From contig CDMY01001019.1 of NCBI GenBank assembly GCA_001179505.1, forward strand, positions 132,717 to 196,716: a DNA stretch of 64,000 nt, read 5' to 3'. This document shows, one piece after another, positions 23,779-34,744 of the stretch. Position numbers and translations under genes: made by a program. This DNA comes from Vitrella brassicaformis (Eukaryota > Sar > Vitrellaceae). Positions within the stretch are counted from its first letter, which is position 1, and the number at the start of each line of letters is the position of its first letter. The notes under the pieces were generated by a model that ran no database searches, had not been told where the DNA came from, and saw only the letters and a list, made by a program, of their open reading frames with translations.

Positions 23779-25681
23779 ATGACGCGTTTCGCCTGGGCCA
23801 TTCTCCTGGCTGGTCTGGTGGCCATCGTGCAGCCCCTGCTGGCCGCCCAGCGCACCGATGACCGACGTAAGCCACAGGGAAGCACATGCACACCGAGCCA
23901 CCATACATCATGGCATATCGGCCCATTTTGTGTGTGTATGCTGCTTTCTGGTGTATATAAATGGCGGGATGGCCGATCTATGGCTGCAGAGGTGTCGGTG
24001 GCCGCTCATGAGCTTGGTAGGTGGCCGCGCCCATCCATCCGTCCCTCCACATGGTGGAAATCTCTCTCTTTCTCTTTCTCTCTGTGTGTGCGTGTGCAGG
24101 TGGCCAGTTGGCTTCGTCTGCGGAGTTTTCGCTGGTGCAGCTGCAGCTGGATCACGCCGAGAAGGACATCACTGCGGCCCACCAGCTGATCACTGCGGCC
24201 GCCCACCAGCTGAACACTGCGGCCCTGAACGCCATCAAGCTCAACACGTGTACGCATCTAGCTACCCAAAGACCTGCCTAGATGGACGCCCGAATGCCTC
24301 CCTCCTATTGCTACCATTCTGTGTGCAGGGAGAAGTGGTATAAATTCGCTGTTGGAGGGCCAGACGACGTCGACTCGCTACGGCACCAAGAAGGGTGGGA
24401 ACGGAACACAGCTCTAGAGCCGCTCTTGCAATCGCATCCTTGCTCTTCGCCGCTTTCAATGATGCCTGCAGACGAGAAGTTCCCAGCTGGCAAGGCCTTA
24501 GTCGGTGCTGAGGGAGCGAACATAACACACACGTAGTATGGCGGCCGACGCATGTGGGGTGTGTGTGTGTTGTTGTTTTGTAGGGACATCGTGCACTGTA
24601 AAATTCATCCAGATAGATGAGATTGCTCATGGTGGCAACCAGTACGACCTGATCTTCGGTGCGGTTTCGACGAAAGGTTGTCCCGAGAGCCAGGTGTGTG
24701 TGGCCGACAAGCTTATCACAGTCGCCCTCGACCAGGGCGCCGCTGAGGCGAAAGGCACGTGCATGGCCAACCCCATCGTGGGCAACGCCAATCAGTGTTT
24801 CGCCAAGCTTTTTACAGAGACAACGGGCGAAAAATACTGCACCAATGCAAACGCGGTAAGTCGAATGACATGCATGCTGCAGCCACACAAGGACGCATGA
24901 CTCATCTGTACGTCCGTGTGATGGCGCTCTGTGTGTGTCTCGGCATTCATGTTTGGTGCAGGGGTCTAACATCCAGCTGCTGATGGACTTACCCATAAAG
25001 GTGACTCATTTCGGCAAGGCCCGCATCACCTACGAGGGTCTGTTCGGTGAATTCACCGCCAACATCCTCATGCCGGGGTACTCCCACTATGACGACACCA
25101 TGAAAAAGCGCAAGCGTCAGGGCCGACTCTTCGAAAGGTAAGTGCACGCACACACACGCCCCCCCCCCCCCCCNNNNNNNNNNNNNNNNNNNNNNNNNNN
25201 NNNNNNNNNNNNNNNNNNNNNNNNNNNNNNNNNNNNNNNNNNNNNNNNNNNNNNNNNNNNNNNNNNNNNNNNNNNNNNNNNNNNNNNNNNNNNNNNNNNN
25301 NNNNNNNNNNNNNNNNNNNNNNNNNNNNNNNNNNNNNNNNNNNNNNNNNNNNNNNNNNNNNNNNNNNNNNNNNNNNNNNNNNNNNNNNNNNNNNNNNNNN
25401 NNNNNNNNNNNNNNNNNNNNNNNNNNNNNNNNNNNNNNNNNNNNNNNNNNNNNNNNNNNNNNNNNNNNNNNNNCCCCCCCCCACACAGAATGCATCTGTC
25501 AATCGTGCTTGCCTGTGGTTTGCCTTGTGTCTGGATCATTGCAGGGATAGCAGCGCTTTCTTGAAGAAGGTGCTGCCGCAGGCCTTGCCGGAGAAGCATC
25601 CCACGTGTCTCCCGGCTCAAGTTCAGCGACATCATAGCCGGCCTTCCCACGTGTCTCCCGGCTCAAGTTCAGCGACATCAT
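23779..25681 (+). CDS. Secreted protein, paralogue of the 62.1-kb gene (internal gap)
   Basis: Exon 1 (23779-23866) encodes a signal peptide (MTRFAWAILLAGLVAIVQPL...AAQ). A 27-nt microexon (23990-24016) adds QVSVAAHEL. Exon 3 gives an alanine/histidine heptad-like stretch (AAHQLITAAAHQLNTAA). Later exons read EKWYKFAVGGPDDVDSL, a Cys-containing region (SCTVKFIQIDEIAHGGNQYD near 24595-24655; CPESQVCVADKLITVALDQG near 24680) and SNIQLLMDLPIKVTHFGKA near 24965. The chain enters the 300-N gap at 25174. A final exon at about 25545 reads SSAFLKKVLPQALPEKHPTC and ends at 25681, where a 46-bp duplication has altered the C-terminus. The gene at 62077 has the same exon 1/microexon layout and even similar intron starts. 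The function is unknown. The even cysteine pairs fit an extracellular protein. Confidence 0.65.
25174..25473. other. Assembly gap, 300 N
   Basis: Exactly 300 N with poly-C on both sides (C15 before, C9 after). It interrupts the secreted-protein gene after the exon ending at about 25138. The poly-C borders suggest that sequencing stopped at a homopolymer. Confidence 0.99.
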
Positions 25682-25691
25682 AGCCGGCCTT
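25600..25691. repeat. 46-bp perfect tandem duplication
   Basis: Units 25600-25645 and 25646-25691 are identical, beginning cccacgtgtctcccggctca. Because 46 is not a multiple of three, the second copy is read in another frame. It changes the C-terminus of the secreted-protein gene: one copy alone would give a stop right after HHSRP. Confidence 0.92.
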
Positions 25692-26516
25692 AATTAACGG
25701 TGCGGGGGGGGGAGGGGCGTGTGTATATTTGCATTCTCAACTTACTGCGAAAACTGCTTTAAAAGAAATAAATAAAAGCATATTTATCAGGAACAAGGAA
25801 TTCTTGGATGCACAAGGAATTCCTTGTCCAAAGGGCCCATACTTGCGCCATTTGCTTTATCTGGTCATCCATTTTCCGACCCATCCGCATCCATCTAGCT
25901 GTGTCTTTGTCGATTTCAAGCATCTGAGGCTTCCGTCCTCCCCCGAAGTACTTGTGCTCTCAGCCGTCGTCAGTAAGCCCACTGCACGGAGCGGCGTCTC
26001 CGTGTCTCTCCATTCAAGACCTCACCCCACCGTGTTCATCCCAGCCGGCCAGAAGGGGCCGAAGACCGCAGGCGAAGGCGCCATGATGAGCGACTAGACA
26101 CCCACGGGACGGCTCTCCTTCCCTTCACCTGTCAGATGGGCTTGCCCATCTGACAGGGTGGGTAGCAAACAAAACGATTCCTATATGGGTGGATGGATGA
26201 GCGGGGAGAAGAACTAAGGTCGGGAACTCTCAACAAACAAAGCCTGTCTGTCTGTCTGTCTAGGCGTGTCTGCACGGGCCTCTGGCAGGCAGGCAGGCAG
26301 TGCACAGGGAGAGAGACGCTGAGAGGTGCGACACTCATACGCAAGGAAACGGAAAATCCCATCAAGCCCTTACTTAGCCGGTCAGTCATTATCTGTCTCG
26401 CCACAGACAAACAGACTGTCAGCTTCCGCAACCGTTCATCCTTTGGACACAGACGGACACAGCTCCATGCACAGCCGCCCGCCGACCAGCGCTATTGATG
26501 TCCCTCACCCCGTAAG
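25692..26516. other. Intergenic with near-perfect palindrome
   Basis: Between the secreted-protein gene and the convergent DUF429 gene. An open frame at 25729-26097 has no domain I recognise and follows a polyG stretch. A 14-bp inverted repeat with a 2-nt centre lies at 26128-26157. Microsatellites fill 26240-26300. No gene is called. Confidence 0.45.
26128..26157. repeat. Inverted repeat, 14-bp arms, 2-nt loop
   Basis: The arms cctgtcagatgggc (26128-26141) and gcccatctgacagg (26144-26157) are exact reverse complements separated by tt. The element sits between two convergent genes. It could be a 3'-end hairpin or a cruciform-prone site; the function is unknown. Confidence 0.9.
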
Positions 26517-27722
26517 TCAGCAGTAGACGCATCCCTCGGTCAGGTACACGTCGTCCCGCCCCGTGCGCGGCCACGGAAACAGCTCGTTGCCGCACATCGG
26601 CAGGCTCACACACACGCACAAAGCCGCCAGCACACTATCCAATGCGTCGCCGCCCGCATTCCCCACACACAGCGCCCTCAGCTGTCCATCGTCGGCCGTC
26701 TGAAGCCGCACCAGCTCACATGAACCATCCTCGAAGCTGCAGGCACACACACACAGACATACACCCAGATGGGACAACCAGATCCGACTGTGTCTAACGC
26801 ACATGTGTGGGCCGTACCTCGCCCATATCCGCTCTCTCTGCCGCCTGTGCGCATCGGTGGTGCCTTTGTACGGCTGATATAGCGCCGGTGGCAGCGTGGC
26901 CTTTCCACTGCTCCCGTCGGTCGCCGTCTTTTGTCGCTTGGCTGGCCGCTGCCCGTCGTCTCTGTTGTTGCTGTCGATGGCCTTGAGGAGGCTGGCGGGG
27001 CAGGTCTCGAGCAAAAGGGGCACCCCCTCTGCAGCCGACTGCATCGGCGCCACGCGGATGTCATCTGACCGGACGAGCGGCGCAATCAGGCTGGCCAGCG
27101 AGTGATACGCCTGTCGGAACATACGGACGTTATGCGGCAGCCAGGGGGTCTTGTGGAGGACGTCACTCGCCCTCTTGAGCTCCTTTTCGCTCCCGCAAGC
27201 ATCGCACGCCCGCTTGAAGGCCTCTGGTGAGTCGAACGCCTCGCCAAACGCCTCAATGAATCGCCCCCATCGCGTTGCTCCGCTTTGGTCGCCGGCCGGA
27301 GTGTGTGCCTTGGATGATGAGGTGGCGGTGTCGCCGGCCAGCTTGATGTGTTCCTGAAGCTCCAAACGGTCCAGCAGGAGCTCGGAGAGCGACACGGGTG
27401 CGTCGAGACCAATGTAGCCCACAGTGCCCTTGTGTGCGCGGATGTAAGCAAGCAGGGCTTTATAGCTCTCGTCGCGCGACGGGCCAGCATCGGGAAGGTT
27501 TGAGGCGGGGAAGCACTCGGTCAGGCGGAACACCGGCGGCTGGCCAGCGGCGTCGGAGGACAAGCAGCCCCGTGAGACCCACACGGCTCGGCCAGCCTCC
27601 TGCACACACGCGCAGATCAGCATGATTCCCGAACACAGCCATGCGGTGCGATGCGATGCGATGACTATCTGACTGACCTTTGCGCCGCTCCAGTCGATAC
27701 CGATCACCACCTCTTGGGTCAT
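26517..27722 (-). CDS. DUF429 family protein (predicted RNase H-like fold)
   Basis: Three exons (27678-27722, 26818-27599, 26517-26736) give exactly 348 residues. DUF429 proteins have a predicted RNase H-like fold of unknown activity. Visible family features are the N-terminal VVIGIDWSGAK with its acidic residue, IGLDAPVSL at about residue 105, PHNVRMFRQAYHSLASLI in the middle, LLLETCPASLLKAI, and near the end GDALDSVLAALCVC. These contribute the usual acidic cluster (D in GIDWSG, D in GLDAP, D in GDALD). No targeting signal is evident, so cytosolic or nuclear location is likely. The gene is divergent from the MAPKKK-like gene with 322 bp between start codons. The start at 27722 is chosen because the family core begins four residues later; upstream ATG frames only read into the promoter. 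Confidence 0.8.
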   Translation of the reverse strand: MTQEVVIGIDWSGAKVSQIVIASHRTAWLCSGIMLICACVQEAGRAVWVSRGCLSSDAAGQPPVFRLTECFPASNLPDAGPSRDESYKALLAYIRAHKGTVGYIGLDAPVSLSELLLDRLELQEHIKLAGDTATSSSKAHTPAGDQSGATRWGRFIEAFGEAFDSPEAFKRACDACGSEKELKRASDVLHKTPWLPHNVRMFRQAYHSLASLIAPLVRSDDIRVAPMQSAAEGVPLLLETCPASLLKAIDSNNRDDGQRPAKRQKTATDGSSGKATLPPALYQPYKGTTDAHRRQRERIWARYGPHMCVRHSRIWLSHLGVCLCVCACSFEDGSCELVRLQTADDGQLRALCVGNAGGDALDSVLAALCVCVSLPMCGNELFPWPRTGRDDVYLTEGCVYC

Positions 27723-28044
27723 GCTGTGTGTTGGGAGGCGGAAACTGAGAGGAGAAAGAAGCTCTCTCTCTGCGACCTCAAAAGCTCGCAGCCATGTCGC
27801 CCGTCTTCTCTTGGTGTTTTTTCTCTCTCCTTCTTCCCGTAGCAACAACAGCGCAGAGGGAAGAAGGATTTCGCGAAAAAATCTCGGCAAATTGCGATCT
27901 GTCCTGATGGCGTCGGCTGCGGACCCTCACATCGCATCGCGAACGCCGAAGGCTGTCTGTCCTCGCCATCGACGTTACGGCCCGATGAGCTCGACCAACG
28001 CATCCTGACGTGCCTTTCTGCACCTGTGTTGACGCGCCGCCGTC
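27723..28044. promoter_or_regulatory. Bidirectional promoter between DUF429 gene and MAPKKK
   Basis: 322 bp between divergent start codons. It includes tttcgcgaaa at 27869-27878, a perfect 10-bp palindrome that fits the E2F-type consensus, and aagctcgca at 27782-27790, a string also seen in other 5' regions of this window. Regulatory roles are inferred. Confidence 0.4.
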
Positions 28045-31000
28045 ATGCATCGCTCTCGCCAGTCGCACGCATCGGACGAGCAGCGGCTCCAGAGCATCTA
28101 TGCAGTCGACAGCAGACTCTCTCGACGACACCCGAACCAGCCACAGCCACGAGAGGAGCCCTCCAGTCGTCATGGTGACTCGCCCCGCAGCCAGCGAACA
28201 ACGCGTTATGGCGGGTCGCCTGGGGATAGGGACCAGGGAGAGATGGTCAACGGAGAAGGGAAGCACCTTCGGAACGGCTACAACAGCAGGCAGCCTCACC
28301 CGCTGTCAAACACTAGCACAGGTGGGTGGGCCAGCCACCTGGACAACACAACACAACAGAACATACAAGGGAAGGGGGAAAGACAGCAAAGCGGCTGGCC
28401 TGTCTGTCTGTCTATCTGTCTGTGTCCATCTATCTATCTGTGTATGTGTTTATCTGTCTATCTATCAGGTCTCGGCATATCGAGTGGTGTGCCGGGCAGC
28501 AGCGCAGGCGTGAGCGGCAAGAGCTCAGCATCCGACCTCAGCCAGCTGCCGGCCCGTCGTTTGTTTGACAAGAAGGGCTTGTCGGTCAGCACAGCGCGTC
28601 CCCCGTCCCCCCCGCTGTCCAACCCCTCCAACCCCATCTCACCCGGTGGTGACACGCGCTACACCAAGTCGCCCACGGCGCACCAGATCGTCAAAGAGGC
28701 CAGAGAGTTCGCCGCCAACCACAGTCACACCACCACTGCCCGCGATGCGGCCGGGAGGATGTCGAGACGGCCGCATCCCCTCGATGAGCGTCTGTCCCCC
28801 TTCCACGAGAGCCAGCAGCCCTCTCCCCCCCTGGCGAAGCTGGCCAACGGCGTATCGCCCGCATCAGCACCCGGACCCATCAACCTGGGCCCTCTCGACG
28901 AGGACGTGTCGGGCGGCCCCACTCACCGTCGTGGCTACATCGCCCCTCGCGCATGTGGGTCGGCGCCCACATCGTCTCAGCACGGCAAGAGCGGCGAGGC
29001 CCAGGAGGGCGTGCGGGACCGTTTCCGCTGGGGCGGTCGAGAGGGGAGGTCGCTTCTGAGTATAGCCGGGTCCAACATCGCTTCAGATCGCCAGTCGGGA
29101 GGCAGCAGCCCCTCATCGGATCGCACGACACCTCAGTCTGGTGGCGGCCTGTCGAGTCGTCAACTGCCGCCTGGAGGCAGTGGTGGAGGCAGGCTGGACG
29201 AAAACATGGCCAAGCTCGCCCAGTTTGGGCAAGTGCCACAGGTTCCTCGTGGCGACAGCGAGTCGCCGCCCCCTCAGCCCCCGCTGCCCTTCCCTCCAGG
29301 CCGTGTTCGCCCTACCACGGGTCTGCGAGTCGACACAGATGCGGATGTGAGTGAGGGAGTCGGAGGGGCACCCAGCAGCACGGGCAGCGGTAAGAGCATC
29401 GGCAGCCTTGGCAGTGGAGGCGGCCGCAGGTTCAGGGTGGCAGGGACGCCTGGAGGTGAGGCCGGCTCCGACCGTCGTCCGCCCTCGATAGGGTCGGGCG
29501 GCCACGGCCGGCAGCCGCCAAGCGACAGCGGGGGCAGCGACACGACATCCAACCCCTCACCGCAGGAGCAGCGGCTCAACCTCGGCCACTGGAGCACCGA
29601 TCCAGACATGCCTGTCCCCACCTTGCCACCGCCCCCACCCATGACGGTCTCGCCGAGCGGCAGCCCGCACAGCGTCTCCCCTGGGGCTCGGCCCACCCAG
29701 TCGCCTCATCTTCGCTACAGCATCAATAATCGGCAGTCTCCATCGGCAGGAGGGTCTACTGGGGGTGGCAGCTCGCGGCACGGCAGCTCGAGTGGCCGTC
29801 GGTACAAGATGGGCACGGGCTCTGGCGAGGGGTCCAGCCCCCGGTTTCCCCCCATCCACCCCAACACGTGGAAGGCCGACCCACCCAAGACCATCCTGCC
29901 GCCCATTGCCAACATTGGGGGAGGAGACAGAGACAGGAGCCGGCCCCCGACATTCATCCCACCCACCGACCCCCTCACCCCAAAGCGTAACTTCAGCAGG
30001 AGTCGGCAGCTGGACTATGAGGTGCCCCGGCGCGAATCTGACCCGCTTTATCCGATGGGTCGCCCCCCGCCCCCTCCGGCCGTGTCGCTCCTGGCCATGC
30101 AGCGCAGGCAGCCCCCCAGCCCGGAGGAGGGGGCGCTGTCCAGCCCTGGACCGAGGGCCACCCATCGCATCGACCTGGGCCCGCTGCAGACGCCACCGCG
30201 GCGCAAGAAGGGGGGCATGAACGGGGCTGGGGCTGGTGGTGGCGGTGGTGGTGGTGGTGAGGACAGCGATGACATGTTGCTGCCTGCTGTGGATATAGTG
30301 AGTCGGCATTCGTCTCCGGGCGGGTCGAGCTCCCGTCGGTCGCCAGGCGACCCCCTGGGCGATGTGGCGGAGTGGGACAGCTTACTGGCGCGACAAACGT
30401 CGACCGAGCGTGCGAGAGGCGGGCCGGACGGCAGTGCCACCCACACGAGGCCGCGCCAGAGGACGTCGGGGGGAGGCAGGAGCAAGGAGGACTCCCTGTC
30501 GATGTCGCAGTCGTGCTCGTTGCTGGACAGTGAGGACTTCCTATCCCCCGACCCGCAGGCCATCGCGTCCGACAACTCTTTGAGCTTCAGCGTGAGCCAG
30601 CCGCACGCGTCACCCGACCGCGTGAGAGACCTAGAGGACTCCTTCTCCTCAGCCACCTCGCCAGTCCCCGAGCGCAAGACCGAAAGCGCACATTCGGCCA
30701 TCCGTGGAGGGCGTGACCCTCTATCCCGGTCACGATCGCCGAGGCTGCGACCGCTGCAGAAGGCGGGCACTGTGGACGGCGCTGATGGGCACCGGGAGGG
30801 TGTCACCCCGTCCCCCCCACCCAGGGCACCAGCCAAGCTCCCGCACACACCGCAGGGTCGGCCCCGCCCCCCCGTGAGCCCCCGAAGCCCTCACCCGTCG
30901 GGCGCCTCGTCAGCCCCTGCATCCCGTCATGGGAGTCGCCCGCGCCCTCTCGACCGTGACACCAGTCGGCCGTCGTCTCGCCAGCGGCTGGCCGAGTCTC

Positions 31001-33049
31001 GCCAAGGGGGCTACGAGCTGTTTGTGCAGGCGCCAGATGAGGAGGGGGAGAGGTCCGCCGGGGCAGGGGATGCCACTGGTGAGCGTCGCGACAGTGGGTC
31101 CAACGTGACGTCGCATCGCGAGTGGGTAGCTGCTCGGCAGGGGGCGTTCGACAGCCATCGTGGTGGGGGCAGGAGGCGCCCACCACGGATCGGCGAAGTA
31201 GACGAGGAGGAGGAGGAGGAGGAGGAGGTCGAGGCAGCAGAGGGCAGTGAGAGCGACGAATCGCTTGGCGGCGTCAACCTGGAGGACTCCAGCACCAAGT
31301 TCGAGGACCTGCCCCCGCCCTCCATCATGCGGTCCGGCACGCAGCAGTATGTCCACGAGCAGCAGAAAGCGACCGCAAGACGTCCTGGTACGACTCCCGG
31401 CATGATTGGTGGCGGCAGCAGGGGGGGAGCAGGCGTCGCGTCGCCCCCGGGCAGCCCGCATTCGCCTGTGGAGGGATCGAGTGTGCGTTGGATTCGCGGA
31501 GGTGTGATAGGTCAGGGCCAGCTGGGCAGGGTGTATGAGGGCATGGAGGTGCGGACGGGTCGGCGGATAGCGGTCAAGGAGTTGCTGGTGGACGAGGCAG
31601 CCGACAAGAAGTTCATCGACCAGCACATGCATGAGATCAACCTCTACCAGGAGCTCAGACATGAACACATCGTCTCATACCTTGGTGAGTTAATCAGGGA
31701 GGGAGGGAGGGACGGAGGGAGTGACGCACAGAGAGACGCGAGCAGGAGGGATACACCCACCTACCTGTGAATGTGACCAATATGGCCCACGTGGATGCAG
31801 GCCACGACAAGATCGACGGCTGCGTGTACATTTACATGGAGTTCATGCCGGGGGGGTCGCTGGCACAGATGCTGACGCGCTTCGGTGCATTTGAGGAGGA
31901 GACCATCGCAACCTACACACGACACGTACTCGAGGGGCTCAAATACCTGCACGACAGAAACATCATGCACAGGTAGGTGGGCGGGCACAGGTGGGTGGGT
32001 GCGATTTGTCTGTCATATGATATATATATGTCAACCACCGACAGACAGACAGACACAGACAGACACAGACAGACAGGCGCAAGCACGAGACAGATGGACT
32101 GGATTGATGGCTGGATGTATGTGTGTGTATTGTCATAATGTGTCATGTCACGTCAGAGATGTCAAGGGCGGCAACATCCTCGTCGACACTGAGGGCAACG
32201 CCAAGCTGGCCGACTTCGGCTGCTCCAGGAAAGCCGAACGGTCGATGGCAACCACCATCAAAGGTCGGTACACGCACCCCCACACCCCGACATCTGTTCC
32301 TTCCCTCCCTTCCACCCACCCGACCAACATCTGTCTGTAATGCATTCAATGGCATGACACAGGTACCCTGCCGTGGACGGCTCCGGAGGTGATTCACCAG
32401 AAGGGTTACGGGCGCAAGGCGGACATCTGGTCACTTGGGGGTGTGGTGGTCGAGATGGCCCAGGCCCACCACCCATGGGACTCGTTCGACAACCAGATGG
32501 CCGCTATGCTCAAGATCGGATTCTCACAGGAGACACCCAACATACCCAAACACCTCTCACACGTAGCTAAGGTACCCACACACACACACAGACAGACAGA
32601 CAGACGTGCTGAGGTCATCTTTTCATTTCTTGCCTGCCTGATTCATTCAGGATTTCTTGGAGCGTTGTTTCCAGCGCGACCCCGACCGTCGCTCCACGGC
32701 CGAGGATCTGCTGACGCACCCCTTTATCACGCGACGCCTCGACGACCCCCTGCCGCCACCCATCCCGCCATCACAACCCTCTTCACCCACCGACCCACAG
32801 CCCCCGCAACTTCCCGGCCACCAACAGCAACCCGAGGCCCCTGCTGCTGCTGCTGCTAGTCCATCCGATGGTGAGGGCGGCGGTGCAAGTGGGCTGTGGT
32901 GGACCCGGCTCCCAAGCAAACTGGCAGAAGCCGGTGGGGCCAGCAACAACGCTGCTGCTGCTGCTGATGCGGGTGATGCGGGTGATGGTGGTGCGGACAG
33001 AGGATGGTCGGGCGAAGGGTCAGATGGATGCACGGGGGGCGCGTCGTAG
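28045..33049 (+). CDS. MAPKKK-like (STE group) serine/threonine kinase with long disordered N-terminus
   Basis: Six exons (28045-28321, 28469-31684, 31801-31972, 32157-32263, 32363-32571, 32651-33049) give exactly 1459 residues. Residues 1 to about 1095 are low-complexity Ser/Pro/Gly/Arg sequence with an acidic run (E-rich, near 31200-31230). The kinase domain begins at [18 protein letters not shown]. It has the ATP-binding Lys in [10 protein letters not shown], catalytic [31 protein letters not shown] and [13 protein letters not shown], ending at HPFITRRL. All catalytic residues are present, and the [13 protein letters not shown] and PWTAPEV pattern is STE11/MAPKKK-like. The tail is Gln/Ala/Gly-rich. 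The first intron (28322-28468) has no stop and is in frame, so a simple open-frame reading would wrongly include it. It probably acts at the top of a MAP-kinase cascade; partners are unknown. Confidence 0.88.
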
Positions 33050-33825
33050 CTGCAAGGAAGCAAGAAAGGAAAGACACTGACCCCAACGAATGAATGGATG
33101 TGTACAGACAAACGGTCTGAGGGCAGATGGGGGGCAGACAGACAGTTGTCAACTGAGTCACAATTTGTTGGTTGGGGTGGGTGCACGTCATCAATCGTGT
33201 GTTCGTGAATCAATCGCGCCCCTGTCTGGTCGCTCATCTGCAGTCCGTCTCTCTGGTCCGATCCACCCTTGCTGCTCTCTTCTTTGACGCTTCCTTCTTT
33301 TTGAGACGAACGACGGACCAGACAGACAGACAGGGAGGAGGGAGGGAGGGAGGGCATTGGCTCGGTTGAATGCGCTGTCTGGTGCGGATGGATGGATGAA
33401 TTGCATTGCATGCCGCCGACCAGCCAGAGAAGATGGCAAGCGCGTGCCCATGCCCCATTTTGCTCACTTGGGAGGGCTCAATCGCGCGTGTGGTGGGTGG
33501 GTGTATGTGGTCACTCACGCCTCTCGATGATTGACTGACACTTGTTGGTGTTCGTTATTTGCAAACAAACAATTGCGTGCGTGTCTGCGCGGCGTGTGTC
33601 GTGTCGTGTCTGTGTCCTGTCGTGTGGTGTGGTGGTTGTCGCGTGGCGTGTGTAAATACATACGTTAGTTAACTCAAGCAACGAGTGGGCGAACGCGAGT
33701 CCGATTTGATGCCGACAGGTGCAGACAAACGGGATGTAGCCATCGACGCGCGCACCTCACCTCCCCCAGCCCAGCCAGTGAGAGGGAGAGTGAGAGAGGC
33801 AGTATGCATTATATGCAGAGAGTGA
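33050..33825. other. Convergent intergenic region
   Basis: Between the ends of the kinase gene (+) and the mitochondrial-type gene (-). It contains GACA, GGGA and TGTC tracts and serves as 3' UTR/intergenic DNA for both. No exon is supported. Confidence 0.5.
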
Positions 33826-34460
33826 TCAACCTCCGCTACTGTCGCTCTGGTTGCTTTGCTTGTGTTGTTTCTTGTGCTGTAGTATCATCTTCCACACTTG
33901 ATGCCGCTCCTCGCTCCGCAAATCAGACACCTTCACCACACTCACATGGCTGCACACACACACACGCACTTTCTCTGTCTTTGCCGATGGTGCGTCTGTC
34001 TGTCTGTCTGTCTGTGCGCGTACGTCTGGTTGGGGCAGTTTCTCTTGAGCATGACGTATCCGTGGTACAGCCGCCAAAGCGTCGGACATGAGTACTCCAC
34101 CGGCTCCACCAAACCCCTCACTATCTCCTTCTGACCTCCACATCCCCGCCAACACACAACTCACAATTCGCAATGCAATGAACACGTACGTCCCCGGCTT
34201 GAGCCGACAGATCTCACCTTGCACACAGTGCACATCTTGGTGGCTTTCCACTTGAACACACGCCTCTCGAGGAAGGCCTCCACCTCATCCATCTGAGGGG
34301 CGCCATGACTCAAGGCCCACTCGGGATGAGGCCGCGGTGGTCCTGCTCCTCCTGACGGACGTGCTGCTGATGGTGGTGCAGTTGGCGCAGCAGCGGATGA
34401 CAGCAGCCTCCTGCAGAGGGGGATTCGACGCGCAGCGTGTGATAACGAGCAAGACAGCAT
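33826..34460 (-). CDS. Small protein with mitochondrial-type presequence, function unknown
   Basis: Three exons with correct phases (34218-34460, 34024-34130, 33826-33949) give 157 residues. The N-terminus MLSCSLSHAARRIPLCRRLL is rich in Arg, Ser and Ala with no acidic residues, a good mitochondrial presequence. A proline/alanine spacer follows. The body reads EVEAFLERRVFKWKATKMCT, then VCK and EIVRGLVEPVEYSCPTLWRL. The C-terminus is basic and glutamine-rich (WKMILQHKKQHKQ). CTVC is a CxxC motif, with two further Cys (SCP, NCP), which may bind metal or form a structural site. I do not recognise the family; a divergent mitochondrial ribosomal or respiratory accessory subunit is possible. The start lies 284 bp from the divergent sterol-sensing gene. 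Confidence 0.6.
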
Positions 34461-34744
34461 TCCCCAGCCCGTTAGGTTTCGCGCCAAACCCTGAACCCTA
34501 ACCCCTATCCTGAGAGAGAAACCCAAGACAGAACTCCCCTTCCCGAATACATACAATCGCACCGCAGCAACGCGAGCGCGCCTAACTGAACTCAAGGATC
34601 TCTCTCGCGGCCAGATAGGACCTTCCCCGCAGCAGCGCCGCTCGCTGACACGACGACAGACGACAGACTGAAGCCAGCAGCGCACAGCCGCATGGAGGCA
34701 GCCTGACAGCCCCTCCGTTGATGAGACCATCGCAGCCACTCGAT
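34461..34744. promoter_or_regulatory. Bidirectional promoter with telo-box-like motif
   Basis: The divergent spacer carries aaaccctgaaccctaacccc at about 34490-34509, two to three degenerate TTTAGGG-type units. In plants such telo-boxes (AAACCCTAA) lie in promoters of translation and organelle genes. Here the position fits a promoter element better than a telomere remnant, but this is inference. Confidence 0.4.

Noticed and set aside
28045-31770. Reading the first 3.7 kb of the kinase gene as one single exon
   Set aside because: Positions 28322-28468 have intron borders and simple-repeat content, and the reading past 31684 runs into an intron, losing the kinase domain.
32100-32160. Possible TATA-like or riboswitch signals in introns
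   Set aside because: Only microsatellite and splice consensus sequence is seen; nothing supports a regulatory RNA.
34480-34515. Interstitial telomere array
   Set aside because: Only two to three degenerate units are present; a promoter motif is more likely.
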